Source of the DNA: Streptosporangiales bacterium
GTDB lineage: Bacteria; Actinomycetota; Actinomycetes; Streptosporangiales; WHST01
DNA: 47,462 nt
NCBI GenBank assembly: GCA_009379825.1
Contig: WHTA01000042.1
Coordinates: forward strand, 1-47,462
Direction of reading: 5' to 3'
The notes beneath the pieces were generated by a model that was not told where the DNA came from, made no database searches, and worked only from the letters and a program-made list of their open reading frames with translations. Shown piece by piece: positions 36,047 to 47,462 of this stretch (its first letter is position 1; the number at the start of each line of letters is the position of its first letter). A program made the translations under genes and the position numbers.

Positions 36047-36975
36047 TGGTCCTGCCCGCCCGCCGCCGCGGCCGTCGTGCTCGGCTTCTTGCGCGCGAGC
36101 AGGTGTACGTCGCCGGAGACCGTGTGCACCTCGACCCGGCCGTGGCCGCCGCCGAGCGTGCCGTGGATCCGTTTCTTGCCCGGCTTGCGTTCGCGCTGCA
36201 GCTCGTCGAACCCGGACGTCATGTCGCCCGAGGTGGACGTCACCTCGACGCGTGCGTCGGTGTCCGCGGCCAGCCGCGCCGTGACGTCGCCGGACACGGT
36301 GGAGAAGCTGAGCCGGCCGTCCGGGCCGAGGTCGAGGTCGGCGAGCAGGTCGCCGGAGACCGTGCGGCCCTCGACGCGGTCGCTTGCGGCCTCCGCGACG
36401 GTGAGGTCGCCGGACACCGTGACGAACGAGAGCCGCCCGGACAGCAGCTGCGCCTCCAGGTCGCCGGAGACGGTGTGCGCGTCGACCTCGCCGGACAGCC
36501 CGTCCAGGGTGACCCCGCCGGACACGCTCTTCACCGTGGTGCTGCCGTCGATGCCGGCGGCGACTGCGGTGGCCGAGACCACGTTGAGGTCCACCCTGCA
36601 CTGCCTGGGCACGGCGATGGACACCACCGCGTGGCGCTTGCGGCCGGACCAGGGGAACTGGCGTACCCACTCCTCGGTCCTGCTGGTGCGGCCGTTCTCG
36701 AACAGGTCGCGAAGCGCCTCGCCGAGCCCGGTCAAGGTCTCCTTCGCCAGCCTGCCGTCGAAGTCGAAGACACCTCCGAGGTCTTCGTAGCCGACGGTCA
36801 GCCTGCCGTCGTCGCTGGTGACCACGACCGGGTCACCGGTGAGCTCGTGGACCTCGATGCGCGGCGGCCCGTCCGTCGTCATGACGTCCACGTGCCCCGC
36901 GACGAGCTTGACCTTCAGCTCGGTGACTTGGTCGACGGTGACCGAATCCGGCCCACCCAGCGTCCAGCGCTCCAC
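36043..36975 (-). CDS. DUF4097 beta-strand repeat protein
   Basis: Protein of 310 residues, first gene of the operon. The N-terminal part (VTELKVKLVAGHVDVMTTDGPPRIEVHEL) and the repeat-rich C-terminal half match DUF4097, a putative beta-solenoid. Motifs of the form (V/L/T)SG(D/G/E/R) recur nine times between about residues 147 and 295: SVSGGV, GLSGEV, TVSGDL, LLSGRL, TVSGDL, TVSGDL, TVSGDV, TSGDM, TVSGDV. There is no signal peptide, but a hydrophobic strand VVSIAVPRQCRVDLNVV is present. GTG 36975 has GGGAGG 5-6 bases upstream. Such genes commonly accompany PadR regulators in actinobacteria; their role, possibly in envelope or surface assembly, is not established. Confidence 0.88.
   Translation of the reverse strand: MERWTLGGPDSVTVDQVTELKVKLVAGHVDVMTTDGPPRIEVHELTGDPVVVTSDDGRLTVGYEDLGGVFDFDGRLAKETLTGLGEALRDLFENGRTSRTEEWVRQFPWSGRKRHAVVSIAVPRQCRVDLNVVSATAVAAGIDGSTTVKSVSGGVTLDGLSGEVDAHTVSGDLEAQLLSGRLSFVTVSGDLTVAEAASDRVEGRTVSGDLLADLDLGPDGRLSFSTVSGDVTARLAADTDARVEVTSTSGDMTSGFDELQRERKPGKKRIHGTLGGGHGRVEVHTVSGDVHLLARKKPSTTAAAAGGQDQ
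36109..36490 (-). repeat. Imperfect 31-base DNA repeats in the DUF4097 gene
   Basis: Near-identical 31-base segments begin at 36109, 36349 and 36460 (plus-strand reading, each opening GTCGCCGGAGAC). They encode the T-V-S-G-D turns of the solenoid. Shorter copies lie between them. Confidence 0.7.
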
Positions 36976-36987
36976 CGCTGCCTCCCA

Positions 36988-37048
36988 AACGAGATATATC
37001 GTGTTGCTGCGACTATAGGCACGCTCGAGCCAGGAGTCAAGATATATC
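36988..37048. promoter_or_regulatory. Two GATATATC palindromes, probable PadR operators
   Basis: GATATATC occurs at 36993-37000 and 37041-37048, 48 bases apart, in a strikingly AT-rich patch before the DUF4097-PadR-SRPBCC operon. The first copy sits in a wider half-symmetry, AAC-N2-GATATATC-N2-GTT (36988-37005), just upstream of the GGGAGG ribosome site. Autoregulation by the operon's PadR protein is the likely role. Confidence 0.55.
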
Positions 37049-37074
37049 GCGTCTTGCCGGCCACGGCTGGGTAG

Positions 37075-37269
37075 TCAGTCGTCGTCGGTTGGTTCGTCGG
37101 CTTCGTCGTCGCGGCGGGCTAGCCAGCTGGCGAAGCGGTCCGCTGCTTCGGCGAAGTCGGTGTGCTCGTCGGCGAAGTCGCGTAGTTGGTCGGCGAGCCA
37201 GCTGAGCGTCACGGACTCGTCGCCGCGACGCTCCTCCAGCTCCTCGATGCCACGGTCGGTGAAGTACAC
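37075..37269 (-). CDS. Small acidic DUF6104-like protein
   Basis: Protein of 64 residues that I match to the actinobacterial DUF6104 family. It begins VYFTDRGIEELEERRGDESVTL and continues with SWLADQLRDFADEHTDF, a helical AADRFASWLARRDD segment and a very acidic end. Key family features are the YFTDRGIEELE start and the WLA..L..F core. GTG 37269 has CGGAGG seven to eight bases upstream. It starts 22 bases after the kgd stop on the same strand, so it is probably transcribed with kgd, an arrangement worth noting for an uncharacterised protein. Function unknown. Confidence 0.75.
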   Translation of the reverse strand: MYFTDRGIEELEERRGDESVTLSWLADQLRDFADEHTDFAEAADRFASWLARRDDEADEPTDDD

Positions 37270-37291
37270 GGACGTGCCTCCGGCAGGTCGA

Positions 37292-40200
37292 TCAGGCCGA
37301 GGGGAGGGCGGCGGCGAGCAGCTGCTCCTGCTCGGCCGCGTGCAGGTGGTGCGACCCGGCCGCAGGCGAGGAGCTCGCCGGCCGGCTGACCGGCGTGACG
37401 GTGAACGCGCCCGTGTGCTTGGGCAGCTGCAGGGCGAGGAACGGCCACGCGCCCATGTTCGCCGGCTCGTCCTGTACCCAGCGCACCTCCTGCAGCGACG
37501 GGTACTTGGCGAGCTCCGCCTCGATCGCCGCACCGGGCAGCGGGTGCAGCTGCTCCAGCCGGGCGATCGCCGTGGTCCGGTCGCCGATCTTCTCCCTGCG
37601 CGCGATCAGGTCGTAGCAGACGCGGCTGGAGCACAGCAGCAGCCGCCGAGCCTGCGCCGGGTCCACGGTGTCGTCGCTGATCACCTGTTGGAAGTTGCCG
37701 GTGGTGAACTCCTCGATCGGGGAGGCCGCGGCCTTCAGCCGCAGCACCTGCTTCGGCGTGAACACCACGAGCGGCCGGTGCACATTGTCCATCGCGTGCT
37801 GGCGCAGCAGGTGGAAGTAGTTCGACGGCGTCGACGAGTGCGCCACGGTCATGTTGTCCTGTGCGCACAGCGTGAGGAACCGCTCGATACGTGCGGAGGA
37901 GTGGTCCGGGCCCTGGCCCTCGTAGCCGTGCGGCAGCAGCAGCACGACGCCGCTGCGCTGCCCCCACTTCTGCTCGGCCGAGCTGATGAACTCGTCGACG
38001 ATCAGCTGCGCGCCGTTGACGAAGTCGCCGAACTGGGCCTCCCAGGAGACCAGCGCCTTCGGGTTGGCCACCGAGTAGCCGTACTCGAAGCCCATCGCGG
38101 CGTACTCGCTGAGCAGCGAGTCGTAGATGTAGAACGGCGCCTGCCCGGGCTCGAGCTGCTTCAGTGGGTTGTACTCGGCGCCGGTGTACCTGTCGGTGAC
38201 GACGGCGTGCCGCTGCACGAACGTGCCGCGCCTGGAGTCCTGGCCGGCCAGCCGTACCGGGTAGCCGTCGAGGAGCAGCGAGCCGTACGCGAACAGCTCC
38301 GCGGTCGCCCAGTCGACGCCGCCCTGCGAGGTCATCGCGGCCCGCCGCTGGAGCACCGGCAGCACCTTCGGGTGCACGGTGAACCCGTCCGGGACGTTGA
38401 CGAACGAGTCGCCGATCTTCTTCAGCGTCTCGAGCGGTACGGCGGTCTCCACCTTGTGCGCCGTGGAGTGCTGCGGTGCCGGGTGTACCTCGGACGGCAG
38501 GTCGGTGACCGCCTCCCTGGTCTCCTTGAACACCCGCTCAAGCTCGTCGCGGTAGTTGCGCAGCGACGCGTCCGCGTCCTCGATGCTGATGTCGCCGCGG
38601 TTGACCAGCGACTCGGTGTACACCTTGCGGGTGCTGCGCTTGTTGTCGATCAGGTCGTACATCTGCGGCTGCGTCATCGACGGGTCGTCGCCCTCGTTAT
38701 GGCCGCGCCGCCGGTAGCAGACCAGGTCGACCACGACGTCCTTGTGGAAGGCCTGCCGGTACTCGAAGGCCAGCCTTGCGACCCTGATGCACGCCTCCGG
38801 GTCGTCGGCGTTCACATGGAAGATCGGCGCCTGCACCATCCGTGCGACGTCGGTGCAGTAGACACTCGACCTGGCCGCGCTCGGGTCGGTGGTGAAGCCG
38901 AGCTGGTTGTTTACCACCACGTGCACGGTGCCGCCGGTGCGGTAGCCGCGCAGCCCGGAGAGGTTGAGCGTCTCCGCAACCACGCCCTGCCCGGCGAACG
39001 CGGCGTCGCCGTGCACGAGCAGCGGCAGCACGGTGAAGCCCGCCTGGCCCTTGTCGATGATGTCCTGCTTCGCGCGCACGACGCCCTCGAGCACCGGGTC
39101 GACCGCCTCCAGGTGGCTGGGGTTGGCGACCAGCGACACGGCGATCTTCTCGCCGCCGAGGCCGACGTACTCGCCCTCGGCGCCCAGGTGGTACTTCACG
39201 TCACCCGAGCCGTGCGCGCTCTTCGGGTCGAGGTTGCCCTCGAACTCACGGAAGATCTGCGCGTAGTTCTTGCCGACGATGTTGGCGAGCGCGTTGAGCC
39301 GGCCGCGGTGCGCCATACCGATGACGACCTCGTCGAGCTCCTCCTGGCCGGCCGCGGACACCACCGCGTCGAGGACGGGGATCAGCGTCTCCGCGCCCTC
39401 GAGCGAGAACCGCTTCTGCCCGACGTACTTCGTCTGCAGGAACGTCTCGAACGCCTCGGCCACGTTCAGCCGGTTCAGGATGCGCAGCTGCAGCTCACGC
39501 TGTGGCTTCTCGTGCTTGTGCTCGACCCGGTCCTGGATCCACGTGCGCTCGTGCGGGTCCTGGATGTGCATGTACTCGATGCCGACAGTGCGGCAGTACG
39601 TGTCGCGCAGGATGCTGAGGATCTTGCGCAGCTTCATCATCGGCTCGTCGCCGAACGTCTCGCCGGTGGCGAACTCGCGGTCGAGGTCCCACAGGGTGAG
39701 ACCATGCGAGCCGATGTCGAGGTCGGGGTGGCTGCGCAGCTCGTACTCGAGCGGGTTGGTGTCCGCCATCAGGTGGCCGCGCACCCGGTACGCGTGGATC
39801 AGCTCGAAGACCCGTGCCTGCTTGTGGATGTCGTCCTCGTGGCTGGCCGGCAGGTCCGGTGCCCAGCGGATCGGCACCGTCGGCACCCGCAGCGAGCGGA
39901 AGATGTCGTCCCAGAAGGTGTCGGAGAGCAGCAGCTCGTGCACCCGGCGGAGGAACTCACCGGACTGCGCACCCTGGATGATCCTGTGGTCGTACGTCGA
40001 GGTCAGCGTCATGATCTTGCTGACCGCGAGGCGGGCGAGTGTCTCCGGCGACATGCCCTGGAACTCGGCCGGGTACTCCATCGCGCCGACGCCGACGATG
40101 CAGCCCTGCCCCTTCATCAGCCGCGGCACCGAGTGGACGGTGCCGATCATGCCGGGGTTGGTGATGGAGATGCTGGTGCCGGTGAAGTCGTCGATGGTCA

Positions 40201-40999
40201 GCTTGTTGTTGCGGGCCTTGCGGACGACCTCCTCGTAGGCGCGCAGGAAGCTGGCGAAGTCGAGCGTCTCGGCCAGCTTGATCGACGGGACCACCAGGGT
40301 GCGGCTGCCGTCGCTCTTCTGCAGGTCGATCGCGATGCCGAGGTTGACATGCTCGGGCTGCACCAGGTGCGGCTTGCCGTCGACCTCGGCGAAGGCCGAG
40401 TTCATCTCCGGCATCTCGGCGGCGGCCTTGACCACCGCGTACCCGATCACGTGGGTGAAGCTGATCTTGCCGCCACGGGTGCGCTTGAGGTGGTTGTTCA
40501 CCACGATGCGGTTGTCGACGAGCAGCTTCGCCGGCACCGCACGCACGCTGGTCGCGGTCGGCAGCTCCAGGCTCTGGTTCATGTTCGTGACGACGCGTGC
40601 CGCGGCGCCCTTGAGCGGGGACTGCGTGACGGCCTTGGCGTCCACGTCGGCCGCGGGCTGCGCGGGCGGGGTGGCCGGCTTCGCCGCGGCGCCGTCGGTC
40701 GCGGCAGGCGCCGGCTTGGCCGCGGGCTGCGGCGCGCTCTGCGCCGGCTGCTGCTGCGCGGGTGCCGGTGCCGGCGTGCTCGCGTTCGCGGGCGGGGTGG
40801 TTGTCGTCGGTGGCGGTGTTGCTGCGGCCGGCGAGCCGGACTGCGGCTTGTAGTCGGCGAAGAAGTCCTGCCACACCTTGTCGACGGACTGTGGATCCTG
40901 GACGTACTGCTGGTACAGCTCGTCTACGAGCCACTCGTTGGGTCCGAACTGGTGAACTGGCTCAGGCCGGGATTCACTTGACTGGGACACGGCCGACAT
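37292..40999 (-). CDS. kgd: Multifunctional 2-oxoglutarate decarboxylase/dehydrogenase E1-E2 fusion
   Basis: Actinobacterial Kgd/OdhA of 1235 residues, the thiamine-diphosphate E1 enzyme of the 2-oxoglutarate step fused to an E2 succinyltransferase domain. Order: an N-terminal E1 arm ([19 protein letters not shown], residues 19-37); a Pro/Ala-rich linker (about 50-120); an E2-like domain (about 125-360) with [16 protein letters not shown] and [15 protein letters not shown], the catalytic His motif; then E1 with [50 protein letters not shown] and [23 protein letters not shown]. No lipoyl domain is present, as usual. In mycobacteria and corynebacteria the FHA protein GarA/OdhI inhibits it. It diverges from the acyl-CoA synthetase gene and is followed by the DUF6104-like gene. 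Confidence 0.97.
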   Translation of the reverse strand: MSAVSQSSESRPEPVHQFGPNEWLVDELYQQYVQDPQSVDKVWQDFFADYKPQSGSPAAATPPPTTTTPPANASTPAPAPAQQQPAQSAPQPAAKPAPAATDGAAAKPATPPAQPAADVDAKAVTQSPLKGAAARVVTNMNQSLELPTATSVRAVPAKLLVDNRIVVNNHLKRTRGGKISFTHVIGYAVVKAAAEMPEMNSAFAEVDGKPHLVQPEHVNLGIAIDLQKSDGSRTLVVPSIKLAETLDFASFLRAYEEVVRKARNNKLTIDDFTGTSISITNPGMIGTVHSVPRLMKGQGCIVGVGAMEYPAEFQGMSPETLARLAVSKIMTLTSTYDHRIIQGAQSGEFLRRVHELLLSDTFWDDIFRSLRVPTVPIRWAPDLPASHEDDIHKQARVFELIHAYRVRGHLMADTNPLEYELRSHPDLDIGSHGLTLWDLDREFATGETFGDEPMMKLRKILSILRDTYCRTVGIEYMHIQDPHERTWIQDRVEHKHEKPQRELQLRILNRLNVAEAFETFLQTKYVGQKRFSLEGAETLIPVLDAVVSAAGQEELDEVVIGMAHRGRLNALANIVGKNYAQIFREFEGNLDPKSAHGSGDVKYHLGAEGEYVGLGGEKIAVSLVANPSHLEAVDPVLEGVVRAKQDIIDKGQAGFTVLPLLVHGDAAFAGQGVVAETLNLSGLRGYRTGGTVHVVVNNQLGFTTDPSAARSSVYCTDVARMVQAPIFHVNADDPEACIRVARLAFEYRQAFHKDVVVDLVCYRRRGHNEGDDPSMTQPQMYDLIDNKRSTRKVYTESLVNRGDISIEDADASLRNYRDELERVFKETREAVTDLPSEVHPAPQHSTAHKVETAVPLETLKKIGDSFVNVPDGFTVHPKVLPVLQRRAAMTSQGGVDWATAELFAYGSLLLDGYPVRLAGQDSRRGTFVQRHAVVTDRYTGAEYNPLKQLEPGQAPFYIYDSLLSEYAAMGFEYGYSVANPKALVSWEAQFGDFVNGAQLIVDEFISSAEQKWGQRSGVVLLLPHGYEGQGPDHSSARIERFLTLCAQDNMTVAHSSTPSNYFHLLRQHAMDNVHRPLVVFTPKQVLRLKAAASPIEEFTTGNFQQVISDDTVDPAQARRLLLCSSRVCYDLIARREKIGDRTTAIARLEQLHPLPGAAIEAELAKYPSLQEVRWVQDEPANMGAWPFLALQLPKHTGAFTVTPVSRPASSSPAAGSHHLHAAEQEQLLAAALPSA

Positions 41000-41085
41000 C
41001 GCCTCTTCAATGCCTCACTTTGCAGGACAAGGCCCAGGCTACCTGCCCGCCGTCCCCGCGTCCCGCGTGACCGTGCCGGCGCGTA

Positions 41086-41114
41086 TTGACGCAGGCCGGG
41101 GCTGGCGTTACGGT
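41086..41114 (+). promoter_or_regulatory. Sigma-70-type promoter of the acyl-CoA synthetase gene
   Basis: TTGACG (41086-41091) and TACGGT (41109-41114) are spaced by exactly 17 bases. Transcription would start about 41121, leaving a leader of about 39 bases with GAGAGG ahead of the ATG. It lies in the 160-base gap divergent from kgd. Confidence 0.68.
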
Positions 41115-41159
41115 CCGGCAAACCCGGGTGGTTCGCACTGCCGCGAGAGGACGCCGGCG

Positions 41160-42821
41160 ATGACGACGACAGCTCCTGCCAGGCCAAGCTACTCGTCCGG
41201 AGTCTCCGAGGTGCCGCTGCTCGGTGACACCATCGGTGACAACTTCGACCGGACGGTCCGGGTGTTCCCCGGCAGAGACGCGCTCGTCGACTGCGCCGCC
41301 GGCCACCGTTGGACGTACGCCGAGCTCGCCGCGGACGTGGACGCGGTGGCGCTGGGGCTGCTCGAGCTGGGCGTCGGCAAGGGCGACCGGGTGGGCATCT
41401 GGGCCCCGAACCGCGCGGAGTGGACGCTGGTGCAGTACGCGACGGCGAAGCTCGGCGCCATCCTGGTCAACATCAACCCCGCGTACCGCTCGCACGAGCT
41501 GCAGTACGTGCTCGGCCAGGCCGGCATCAGGCTGCTGGTGGCGGCGCAGCAGTTCAAGACGTCCGACTACGCCGCGATGATCGACCAGGCGCGGCCGCAC
41601 TGCCCGGCGCTGACTGACGTGGTGCTGCTCGACAGCGACCGGTGGACAGCGCTCGTCGAGTCCGGCCGGGCCGCCGACAGGGAACGGCTGCCGGCGATCC
41701 AGGCGACGCTGTCCGCCGACGACCCGATCAACATCCAGTACACCTCGGGCACCACGGGCTTCCCGAAGGGCGCCACGCTGAGCCACCACAACATCCTGAA
41801 CAACGGCTTCTTCGTCGGCGAGCTGTGCCGCTACACGGAGGTGGACAGGGTCTGCATCCCGGTGCCGTTCTACCACTGCTTCGGCATGGTGATGGGCAAC
41901 CTGGCCTGTACCAGCCACGGTGCGTGCATGGTCATCCCTGCGCCGGCGTTCGAGCCGCAGGCCACGCTGGCCGCGGTCGCCGCCGAGGGGTGCACGTCGC
42001 TCTACGGGGTGCCGACGATGTTCATCGCGGAGCTCGCCGAACCTGGCATCGACGCGTACGACCTGTCCAGCCTCCGCACCGGCATCATGGCCGGCTCGCC
42101 GTGCCCGGTCGAGGTGATGAACCAGGTGATCGGCAAGCTCGGCATGGCGGAGGTGGCGATCGCGTACGGCATGACGGAGACCTCGCCGGTGTCCACGCAG
42201 ACCAGGCCGGACGACTCGGTCGAGAAGCGGGTGTCCACCGTCGGCCGGGTCATGCCGCACCTGGAGCTGAAGGTCGTCGACCCGGAGACCGGGCTGACCG
42301 TGCCGCGCGGTGAGCCGGGGGAGCTGTGCACCCGCGGGTACTCGGTGATGCTCGGGTACTGGGAGCAGCCGGACAAGACCGCCGAGGTCATCGACGCCGC
42401 GCGCTGGATGCACACCGGCGACCTTGCGGTGATGGACGACGACGGCTACGTGAACATCACCGGCAGGATCAAGGACATGGTGATCCGCGGCGGCGAGAAC
42501 GTCTACCCGCGGGAGATCGAGGAGTTCCTCTATACGCATCCGGACATTCTGGACGCTCAGGTCATCGGCGTGCCGGACGCGAAGTACGGCGAGGAGCTGA
42601 TGGTGTGGGTGCGGATGAAGCCGGGCGCGGAGCCGCTGACCGCCGAGGCTGTCAGGGAGTTCTGCGCCGGCCAGCTCGCGCACTTCAAGATCCCGCGCTA
42701 CGTGCACGTCGTCGACGAGTTCCCGATGACCGTGACGGGGAAGGTACGCAAGGTGGAGATGCGCGAGCGGGCCGTCGAGCTGCTCGGCCTGCACGACGCC
42801 GCGGCCCGCGAGCACGCCTGA
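41160..42821 (+). CDS. AMP-binding acyl-CoA synthetase (FadD-like)
   Basis: ANL-superfamily ligase of 553 residues that activates a carboxylic acid to acyl-AMP and then acyl-CoA. The phosphate-binding loop is [19 protein letters not shown] (about residues 190-208). [37 protein letters not shown] (A5), [40 protein letters not shown] (A7-A8 hinge) and the adenylation lysine motif [15 protein letters not shown] near the C-terminus are all present. The overall pattern is that of medium/long-chain FadD-type enzymes such as the FadD35/AcsF group; chain length is not determined. GAGAGG is nine bases from the ATG. It is monocistronic under a good promoter and diverges from kgd. Confidence 0.94.
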   Translation: MTTTAPARPSYSSGVSEVPLLGDTIGDNFDRTVRVFPGRDALVDCAAGHRWTYAELAADVDAVALGLLELGVGKGDRVGIWAPNRAEWTLVQYATAKLGAILVNINPAYRSHELQYVLGQAGIRLLVAAQQFKTSDYAAMIDQARPHCPALTDVVLLDSDRWTALVESGRAADRERLPAIQATLSADDPINIQYTSGTTGFPKGATLSHHNILNNGFFVGELCRYTEVDRVCIPVPFYHCFGMVMGNLACTSHGACMVIPAPAFEPQATLAAVAAEGCTSLYGVPTMFIAELAEPGIDAYDLSSLRTGIMAGSPCPVEVMNQVIGKLGMAEVAIAYGMTETSPVSTQTRPDDSVEKRVSTVGRVMPHLELKVVDPETGLTVPRGEPGELCTRGYSVMLGYWEQPDKTAEVIDAARWMHTGDLAVMDDDGYVNITGRIKDMVIRGGENVYPREIEEFLYTHPDILDAQVIGVPDAKYGEELMVWVRMKPGAEPLTAEAVREFCAGQLAHFKIPRYVHVVDEFPMTVTGKVRKVEMRERAVELLGLHDAAAREHA

Positions 42822-42910
42822 CGACCGGCACGCCACGTCGTTCCTGGTAGACCGCCCGTTCCACCAGGGGTGGCACATCGCGAGCGGAATGACGATATGG
42901 TCGAGGGGAA

Positions 42911-43000
42911 GCCGAGAGGCGCTGCAACGGGCATAGCTATGTCCGCCACGCTCGGCCCGCTAGACGAAACAAGGGCGCCTCCCAGACACTAAAGGGAGGT
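42911..43000 (+). ncRNA. S-adenosylhomocysteine (SAH) riboswitch with SD-masking hairpin
   Basis: The leader of metH carries the conserved SAH-aptamer core. P1 is GCCGAG (42911-42916) with CTCGGC (42951-42956), and the invariant GCGCTGCAA follows at 42920-42928. P2 is a hairpin at 42929-42944 with an AGCT loop, and CCACGCTCGGC matches the joining segment before the P1 3' strand. GAGGCGC (42916-42922) pairs with GCGCCTC (42975-42981), giving the pseudoknot. The same 3' strand extends to CCTCCC (42978-42983), which can instead pair with GGGAGG (42994-42999), the metH ribosome site. SAH binding should free the SD and turn translation on, as known for the class. Aptamer similarity was judged against the Ralstonia ahcY sequence from memory. 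Confidence 0.88.
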
Positions 43001-43006
43001 GAACAG

Positions 43007-46630
<3,624 letters not shown>

Positions 46631-46645
46631 GCTGGCCCGCCAGGG

Positions 46646-47218
46646 CTAGGGCTTGCGGGCTACGCAGGCGACCATGAGCTGTTCCATCGGCGACAGCGGT
46701 CGGTGCCGTGGGCCCTCCGGCCACCAGTCCTCGGTGATCACCAGGCCGGGCGGGACCAGTTCCAGGCCGTCGAGCAGGGAGGCGATCTCGTCCCGGCTGC
46801 GGAGCGTGAAGCCGGCGCTCGCCTGCTTGAACTTGTCGTACGCCTGCATCAGCTCGGTGTAGTGCTCGCTGTCGGCGTCCGGTCGTTGCGCGTGCGTCAT
46901 CCCGACGAAGGACCCGCTCGCCAGCCGCTCGGCGTAACCCGCGATCACCCGCCGCGCGTGGTCGAGGTCGGGGATGTGGTGGACGGTGAGGCACTGCAGC
47001 AGGGCGATCGGCCGCTCCAGGTCGAGGTGTGCGGTGACGACCGGGTTGGCGAGGCTCTCCTCGGGCTCGGTGAGGTCGCCGGGGACGAAGAAGGAGTGGT
47101 CGTTGTCCTCGAGCAGCACTCTGCCGTGCGCGATCACGGCAGGGTCGTTGTCGGCGTAGACGACGACCGCGTCCGGGTTGACGCTGTGCGCGACCTCGTG
47201 CGTGTTCTCCGCCGTAGG
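46646..47218 (-). pseudogene. SAM-dependent methyltransferase (DUF574 type), 5' half lost
   Basis: C-terminal about 190 residues of a DUF574/Methyltransf_19 protein. It opens at PTAENTHEVAHSVNPDAVVVYADNDP, which in intact relatives follows the SAM-binding DxGTGLPT loop. Next come HSFFVPGDLTEP, PIALLQCLTVHHIPD, FVGMTHAQRP and RSRDEIASLLDGLELVPPGLV, ending in MEQLMVACVARKP. Upstream of the proline codon at 47216-47218 the sequence no longer resembles the family, and about 85 bases later a transposase 3' end begins. The frame extends to 47320 by chance through element sequence. Loss of the first third, including the SAM-binding glycines, should make it inactive. The element boundary is at or near 47219. 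Confidence 0.78.
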
Positions 47219-47462
47219 TACTTCGACCTGAAAAATGGTGGGCTGGGGTGACCTGGTTCGTGTTTGGTGGGTTTCTTCGAGCGTGGTCTTCCCGGGTGGC
47301 TCTTCACGCGGCCAGTGCACTGATCTTGACCAGGTTGTGGGCGAAGATGCCGTGTCCGCACCAGGTCCGGGTACCGTCGATACCGGTGAGTTCGGTGCGG
47401 TTCCAGCCGTAGCTGCGTTTGAGGTGGTTGATTCGTCCTGCGGATCCGGTGCGCCATTTGAC
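47219..47462 (-). mobile_element. Insertion sequence end inside the methyltransferase gene
   Basis: From 47219 the sequence switches abruptly from methyltransferase to 85 non-coding bases with an AT-rich patch (CTGAAAAATGG), then a transposase 3' end that leaves the window. The other end, its terminal repeat and any target duplication lie outside, so the family and exact border cannot be fixed. Confidence 0.65.
47304..47462 (-). CDS. Transposase, C-terminal fragment (runs off the window)
   Basis: The last 52 residues of a DDE-type transposase. The sequence starts VKWRTGSAGRINHLKRSYGW, continues NRTELTGIDGTRTWCGHGIF and ends AHNLVKISALAA before the stop at 47304. The R-T-G...GRI.HLKR.YG..R....G..G...WCG.G..AHNL.KI pattern is the usual C-terminus, with the final catalytic-Glu region upstream, of actinobacterial elements often filed as ISNCY or IS5-like. 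I cannot assign the family from this piece. The coding part is open at the window edge, so it may belong to an intact element beyond. It explains the truncation of the neighbouring methyltransferase. Confidence 0.75.
   Translation of the reverse strand, partial: VKWRTGSAGRINHLKRSYGWNRTELTGIDGTRTWCGHGIFAHNLVKISALAA

Noticed and set aside
37160-40981. 1273-codon open frame on the plus strand
   Set aside because: Antisense to kgd, which is certain; no recognisable domain.
42822-43006. Cobalamin or SAM-IV riboswitch before metH
   Set aside because: No B12 box or SAM-IV core; the conserved bases and pairing fit the SAH class instead.
46646-47320. Intact 224-residue methyltransferase
   Set aside because: The first about 34 codons are element sequence; family similarity starts only at the PTAENTHEV segment.

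Overview
The window is high-GC actinobacterial chromosome. Marker genes support this: a whiB1-type WhiB protein, the thiol-stress pair sigR/rsrA, the sigL/rslA pair, a fused actinobacterial Kgd (2-oxoglutarate decarboxylase/dehydrogenase) and an actinobacterial HisN. From memory, the order aroA/rsgA, SRAP, sigR(sigH)/rsrA(rshA), mini-BCCP, pdtaS, whiB1, lipid kinase, small membrane protein resembles the M. tuberculosis Rv3217-Rv3228 neighbourhood, with extra genes inserted. Family or order cannot be assigned from the sequence alone. No rRNA, tRNA or CRISPR array was seen.

Layout. 1-1917: sigL-rslA behind a leader with interleaved inverted repeats, then dps. 1990-3970: a secreted propeller-like protein and hisN, convergent. 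4030-8387: a probable sugar-acid/hydroxy-acid catabolic module (enolase-superfamily enzyme, FCD-type GntR regulator, beta-hydroxyacid dehydrogenase, MFS transporter), with the transporter frameshifted. 8391-14289 (minus): polX, rsgA, aroA, typA. 14444-17915: CBS-pair protein, sulfotransferase with an apparent ATT start, SRAP, DksA-like protein and a small alpha/beta hydrolase. 17922-19039: SigR-type promoter, sigR with long and short forms, rsrA. 19293-24066: a possible short peptide, two membrane HD-domain proteins, biotin carboxylase, a 71-residue biotin carrier and a FlK-like thioesterase. 24074-32509: a frameshifted GNAT, amidohydrolase, DUF2785, pdtaS, whiB1 with a CRP-like site, lipid kinase, membrane protein, a frameshifted YafY-like regulator beside a DinB-like protein, and a CGNR-type protein.

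32724-40999: malic enzyme and an MDR oxidoreductase, then a minus-strand operon of DUF4097, PadR and SRPBCC proteins, a DUF6104-like small protein and kgd. 41160-46630: acyl-CoA synthetase and metH. metH lies behind what reads clearly as an S-adenosylhomocysteine (SAH) riboswitch with a Shine-Dalgarno (SD)-masking hairpin. 46646-47462: a methyltransferase that has lost its 5' half at the junction with an insertion sequence whose transposase end runs off the window.

Regulation visible in the DNA: nine starts preceded by a TANNNT box 6-7 bases upstream (leaderless mRNA pattern), a SigR autoregulatory promoter, PadR-, GntR- and CRP-like palindromes, and the riboswitch. Three genes (MFS, GNAT, YafY-like) carry +1 or +2 indels in short GC-rich runs, so residual sequencing error must be excluded before calling them pseudogenes. 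No single large new system is evident. The most interesting items are the SAH switch on metH, the ATT-start sulfotransferase, the pseudoknot-like leader of sigL, the dual-start sigR and the short ORF ending SDWSWD.
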